From: Annona cherimola
Lineage: Eukaryota > Streptophyta > Magnoliopsida > Magnoliales > Annonaceae
Length of the DNA: 64,000 nt
Assembly (NCBI GenBank): GCA_030490835.1
Contig: CM059971.1
Location: 99,638,095 to 99,702,094, forward strand
Reading direction: 5' to 3'
Within the stretch, counting starts at the first letter, position 1. Each line of letters starts with the position of its first letter. Both the position numbers and the translations under genes were made by a program. The notes beneath the pieces are model-generated. The model was not told where the DNA came from. It saw only the letters and a program-made list of their open reading frames with translations, and ran no database searches. Below, piece after piece: positions 60,396 to 64,000 of this stretch.

Positions 60396-63300
60396 ATGAC
60401 ACTTTTAGCTTGGAATTGTCGTGGGCTTGGGAACCCACGTGCAATTCGATGCCTTATCGACTTTGTCAGGAAACAAGATCTCATTCTAATATTCCTCAGT
60501 GAAACAAAATGCTCAGCAAAAGAAATGGAGGGGATCAGACGAAAGCTGAATTTTAATTGCTACTTTGTGGTGGAATCGAAAGCAAGAAGAGGATGACTAG
60601 CTCTCCTATGGAATAAAGCTCAACCCGCAAACATTCTCAGTTTCTCTGTTCACCACATCCATGCGGAATTTTTGGGATGACTTTTCACGGGTTTTTATGG
60701 TCATCCGGAAGCACACAAGCGGTATCAAAGTTGGCATATTTTAGAGCAACTTAAGAGCGGGCTAAGCTCTCCGCGGCTAGTTATGGGGGATTTTAACGAA
60801 GTTATGGTACCCATTGAATACTTTAGTCAGAGGACGTGCTCTCAGGCTCAGATGGATCTTTTTTGTGATACTTTGGATAGCTGCAACTTAATGGATTTAG
60901 GATTTGTTGGACAGCCTATGACTTGGAGAAACAATAGAATGGGACCTCATCGGGTGGAAGCTCGTTTGAACAGGGGACTAGCGACGCCAAATTGGACATC
61001 ATTCTATCCTATGGCCAAACTCCTCCACCTATCCGTTGACACATCGGACCATTGCCCAATACTGATGGTCTTGGACCCGAGGAGGAGCAAGCGAAGACCC
61101 CTTAGGGAATTCCGATATGAACTTTTTTGGGCAAGAGACAAGGCAACACATAGTATTGTAAACCAAATCTGGGGCTCCGCACCTACTACTGTTTTGGCCC
61201 CTACTGATCTACTTGGTTGGAAGATTAAGGAATGCAGTAAAGCGTTAAACAGATGGAACAGGTCGAAGAGAGGAAATTTATGGCGAGAGATTGACAGGAA
61301 CCAAATGGAACTTGAGTCCCTCATGACCCAGAACCCCACTGGTCAAAGAGATGAAGCTATTCAGCGGACAAAAATCATAATTAATCTCTTACTTCATGAT
61401 GAGGAACAATTATGTCAACAGCGTGCAAAAACTCATTAGCTTCATGCAAGTGACAAAAACACTGGATTCTTTTATCGTATGGCCTCTAACCGAAGAAGGT
61501 CTAATTTCATTGAAGCACAACGAGACCAAAATGGGCAATGGGTTCATGATCAAGACCGATTGCTAGAATTAACAATGGAACATTTTCAGAGGGTATTCTC
61601 TTCCTCGGGGCCCTCAGACGCTTCCTGGGTTCAAAGTCTGATCTCCCAAAGATTATCCAACCAACAAAGGCACAACCTCACAAAACCTTTGGTTTTTGCG
61701 GAAGTGGCAAATGCAGTGAAAGAGATGAGTCCTACAAAGGCTCCTGGACCGGACGAGATGTCCGCTGGTTTCTTCCAGAAGCATTGGAATACGGTGGGCC
61801 AGGAGGTTTTTCTTTGGTGCAAAATGTTCATGGAGGAGACAAATCCCGCTGTTCAGGCTACCCAACTTCGATCAGTGAATTCCACTACACTGGTTTTGAT
61901 ACCGAAGAAGGCTGGTGCCCAAGAGTTGTCTCATTTTCGCCCCATCAGTCTCTGTAATATGGCTTACAATATTTTGACAAAGGTTCTGGCAAACAGGCTC
62001 AAGCTGTGCCTTCATGAGGTCATCAGTGAGCACGAAAGCGCTTTCGTCCCGAGTCGGCTTATCACTGATAATATGCTGGTGGCCAATGAAGTCATCCATT
62101 ATCTTCGTAGGAGGCAAGGTCGGAAAAGAAAGGAAATGACAATAAAGTTGGACATGTCCAAGGCATATGATAGGGTCGAGTGGATATTCCTCCATCAGAT
62201 TATGGAAGCAAAGAATTTCTGCCCGCGATGGATTAACTGGATCTTATGTTGTATCTCCTCTGTGACGTACCGGGTGAACGTCAATGGTTTTAAATCAAGG
62301 TATTTCCAACCTCAGAGAGGCTTAAGGCAAGGGGACCCACTATCCCCTTACCTATTTATTTTGTATTCTGAAGGGCTTTATGCTCTAATCACCAATGCGG
62401 TTGCCTACTCCTGCATTCATGGAATCAAAATCAATCCCCAGGGGCCCATACTCACTCATTTATTGTTCGCGGACGATGCCATTATCTTTTTGCGGGCTTG
62501 TTCTCTGGACGTCACAAACTTATTGGCACTCATCCGCCAATACTCGGAGTCTTCTGGGTAGGTTGTCAATGTGGACAAGACAGTTGTTTTCTTTAGCTCC
62601 AACACCGACTCGAATTCTTAGGAGCATATTAATTCTTTATTGGGATCCATGGGCCACGAAATTCAAAATTATCTAGGACTACCTGCCTGGTTGGGGAGGT
62701 CAAAGCAGATGATGTTTAGGGGCTTGAAGGAGCGGGTGTGGAGAAAAGTTCAAGGATGGAAGGGTAGGTTGCTCTCCAGGGGCGGTAAAGAGACTCTCAT
62801 TAAGGCGGTTGCACAAGCGATTCCGACATATACGATGAACATCTTTCTCCTACTGAAATCTTTCTGTTCGAAACTTAATGGGATGCTAAGCAGGTTCTGG
62901 TGGGGCGAACAAGGAGGTGAGCGCAAGATGAGCTGGGTGACATAGAAGGATATGTGCAAAATAAAGTTTTCGGCGCGGGCTGGGCTTTCGGGACCTAAAC
63001 ACATTCAATTATGCTCTCTTTGCAAAGCAGGTCTGGCGGCTCAACACTCACACCAACTCATTGTGTTATGAGGTCCTTAAAGCAAGATATTTTCCGAATG
63101 AGGATATTTGGAGCTGTCACGCAAAACTCTCGGATTCATTCACATGGAGGAGCATCCTGAAGGCTAGAGATGCGATTCGTTTTGGATGCAAGTGGCGGAT
63201 TGGCGACGGGAAACGAGTGCAATTTTTTAAGGATTCGTGGCTGGACACTATGTTTACCAAGGCGGGGCCCCTCCCATCATCAATCCCGGACAACGTCAAA

Positions 63301-64000
63301 GTGAGCCATTTCATCAACGAGGCCTCACGCTCATGGATTAAGGAGCACATTGTGGTGGCCGCGGGAGACATTGGGTGGCAGGCGGTCAGACACATTCCCC
63401 TCCCGCTTTCTGCACAAGAGGATCAGAGGTTTTGGAGGTATGAGCCTCATGGTGCCTACACTATTAAGTCCGCTTACAGGGTGCTCTGCTCGGGTTTTAG
63501 CTGCTCCCCCCAATCCTCTGTCTATAGGGCAATCTGGCGAACAAAGCTACCATAAAAAATCATCATTTTTGGCTGGAGAATGTTCAAAAATGGACTCTCG
63601 ACTTTTCTGAACCTACGGTACAGGGGCATTGACGTCGAGCCCGTGTGCCTCTTCTGTAGATCAGGTCTTGAGGATACCAACCATTTATTTTCAGAGTGTG
63701 ATCTTACCATGGGAGATCTGTCTGAGGGCAGCAAGATGTGCCTCTCCTTTTGCCATTGTTCAAGAGATTATTACTTCCTTAGCGTCTCGCAATATGTCAA
63801 ATAACATCGCCTTCTTCATCCTCTGCTGCTGAAGGATTTGGTTCCTATGAAATACACTAAGGGCTGAGGGGACTCCACCGGATTTCTCCAAAACGTTTGA
63901 TTGGTGCAAGGACTATATGGAGCAACACCGCAGGGCTGCCCCCCTCATCCTCGGGGGTGCGATTGATCGACCACTTGTCCCCAAATGGACCAAACCACCG
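60396..64000 (+). pseudogene. L1 ORF2 (endonuclease / reverse transcriptase), multiple stops
   Basis: It starts MTLLAWNCRGLGNPRAIRCL. Endonuclease blocks: WNCRG, FLSETK, MGDFNE and TSDHCPIL. RT blocks: SPTKAPGPDEMSAGFFQKHW, LVLIPKK, FRPISLCN, IKLDMSKAYDRVEW, RGLRQGDPLSPYLFIL and the catalytic LLFADDAI. The downstream zinc-binding RT domain has WRTKLP, IFGWRMF and VCLFCRSGLEDTNHLFSECD. Stops fall at 60594, 60678, 61437, 62559, 62619 and 62943, and another (TAA) at about 63,553. Frameshifts lie near 62,965 and 63,707. Confidence 0.93.

Larger units (their letters stand above)
58530..64000 (+). mobile_element. Degenerate L1-type LINE, cut by the window end
   Basis: A plant L1-clade retrotransposon. 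A GC-richer 5' UTR of about 245 bases begins abruptly after AT-rich DNA, followed by ORF1 (from 58,776) and ORF2 (from 60,396). The domain order is DUF4283-like, zinc knuckle, endonuclease, reverse transcriptase, zinc-binding RT-associated domain; the last codons (LVPKWTKPP) are the usual lead-in to an RNase H domain beyond the window. The 3' end and target duplication are therefore out of view. Six in-frame stops and at least three frameshifts make it inactive. Confidence 0.92.

Overview
This is nuclear DNA from a flowering plant. The genes carry many introns with GT-AG borders, the intergenic DNA is AT-rich and packed with small inverted-repeat elements, and the proteins are clearly plant types (a GT31 galactosyltransferase with the plant N-terminal region, plant VPS9A, and a plant double PHD/extended-PHD protein). 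The species cannot be fixed from the sequence. Nothing is bacterial, viral or organellar, and I see no CRISPR, rRNA or tRNA gene.

Layout. 1-5.2 kb is intergenic, with a GC-richer block at 1.9-2.8 kb and two adjacent MITEs. 5,192-13,444 (minus) is an 11-exon Golgi beta-1,3-galactosyltransferase gene, 398 codons by my splice reconstruction. One of its introns holds a long-armed foldback MITE, a decayed RTE-LINE endonuclease fragment and a tandem duplication. 13.5-18.9 kb is intergenic, with MITEs and a dispersed repeat. 18,927-24,376 (plus) is a 5-exon VPS9A gene (522 codons) with a GC-AG intron. 24.4-31.2 kb is intergenic and contains a Pack-MULE-like element (25,711-26,367) with a 9-bp target duplication around a gene-like fragment. 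31,209-31,688 (plus) is a small plant-specific ORF. 35,099-54,435 (minus) is a 19-exon gene of 1,486 codons for a nuclear protein with two PHD + extended-PHD reader modules. Its 6-kb first intron is a transposon graveyard: a MITE array, a SINE-like insertion and an RTE LINE with a 15-bp target duplication. 54.4-58.5 kb is intergenic MITE territory with a hairpin. 58.5-64.0 kb is a degenerate L1-type LINE (plus) that runs off the window.

The three main genes are unrelated housekeeping or regulatory functions: Golgi glycosylation of cell-wall glycoproteins, Rab5 activation at endosomes, and chromatin reading. They are ordinary neighbours, not a pathway cluster. For all three, the summed exon lengths are divisible by three and the reading frame is continuous across every junction, which strongly supports the models. 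The least ordinary content is in the mobile DNA: the Pack-MULE, the nested SINE, the RTE insertion that splits a pre-existing tandem repeat, the MITE dimer and arrays, and the LINE whose stop codons nearly all look like C-to-T decay. I found no convincing new multi-gene system.
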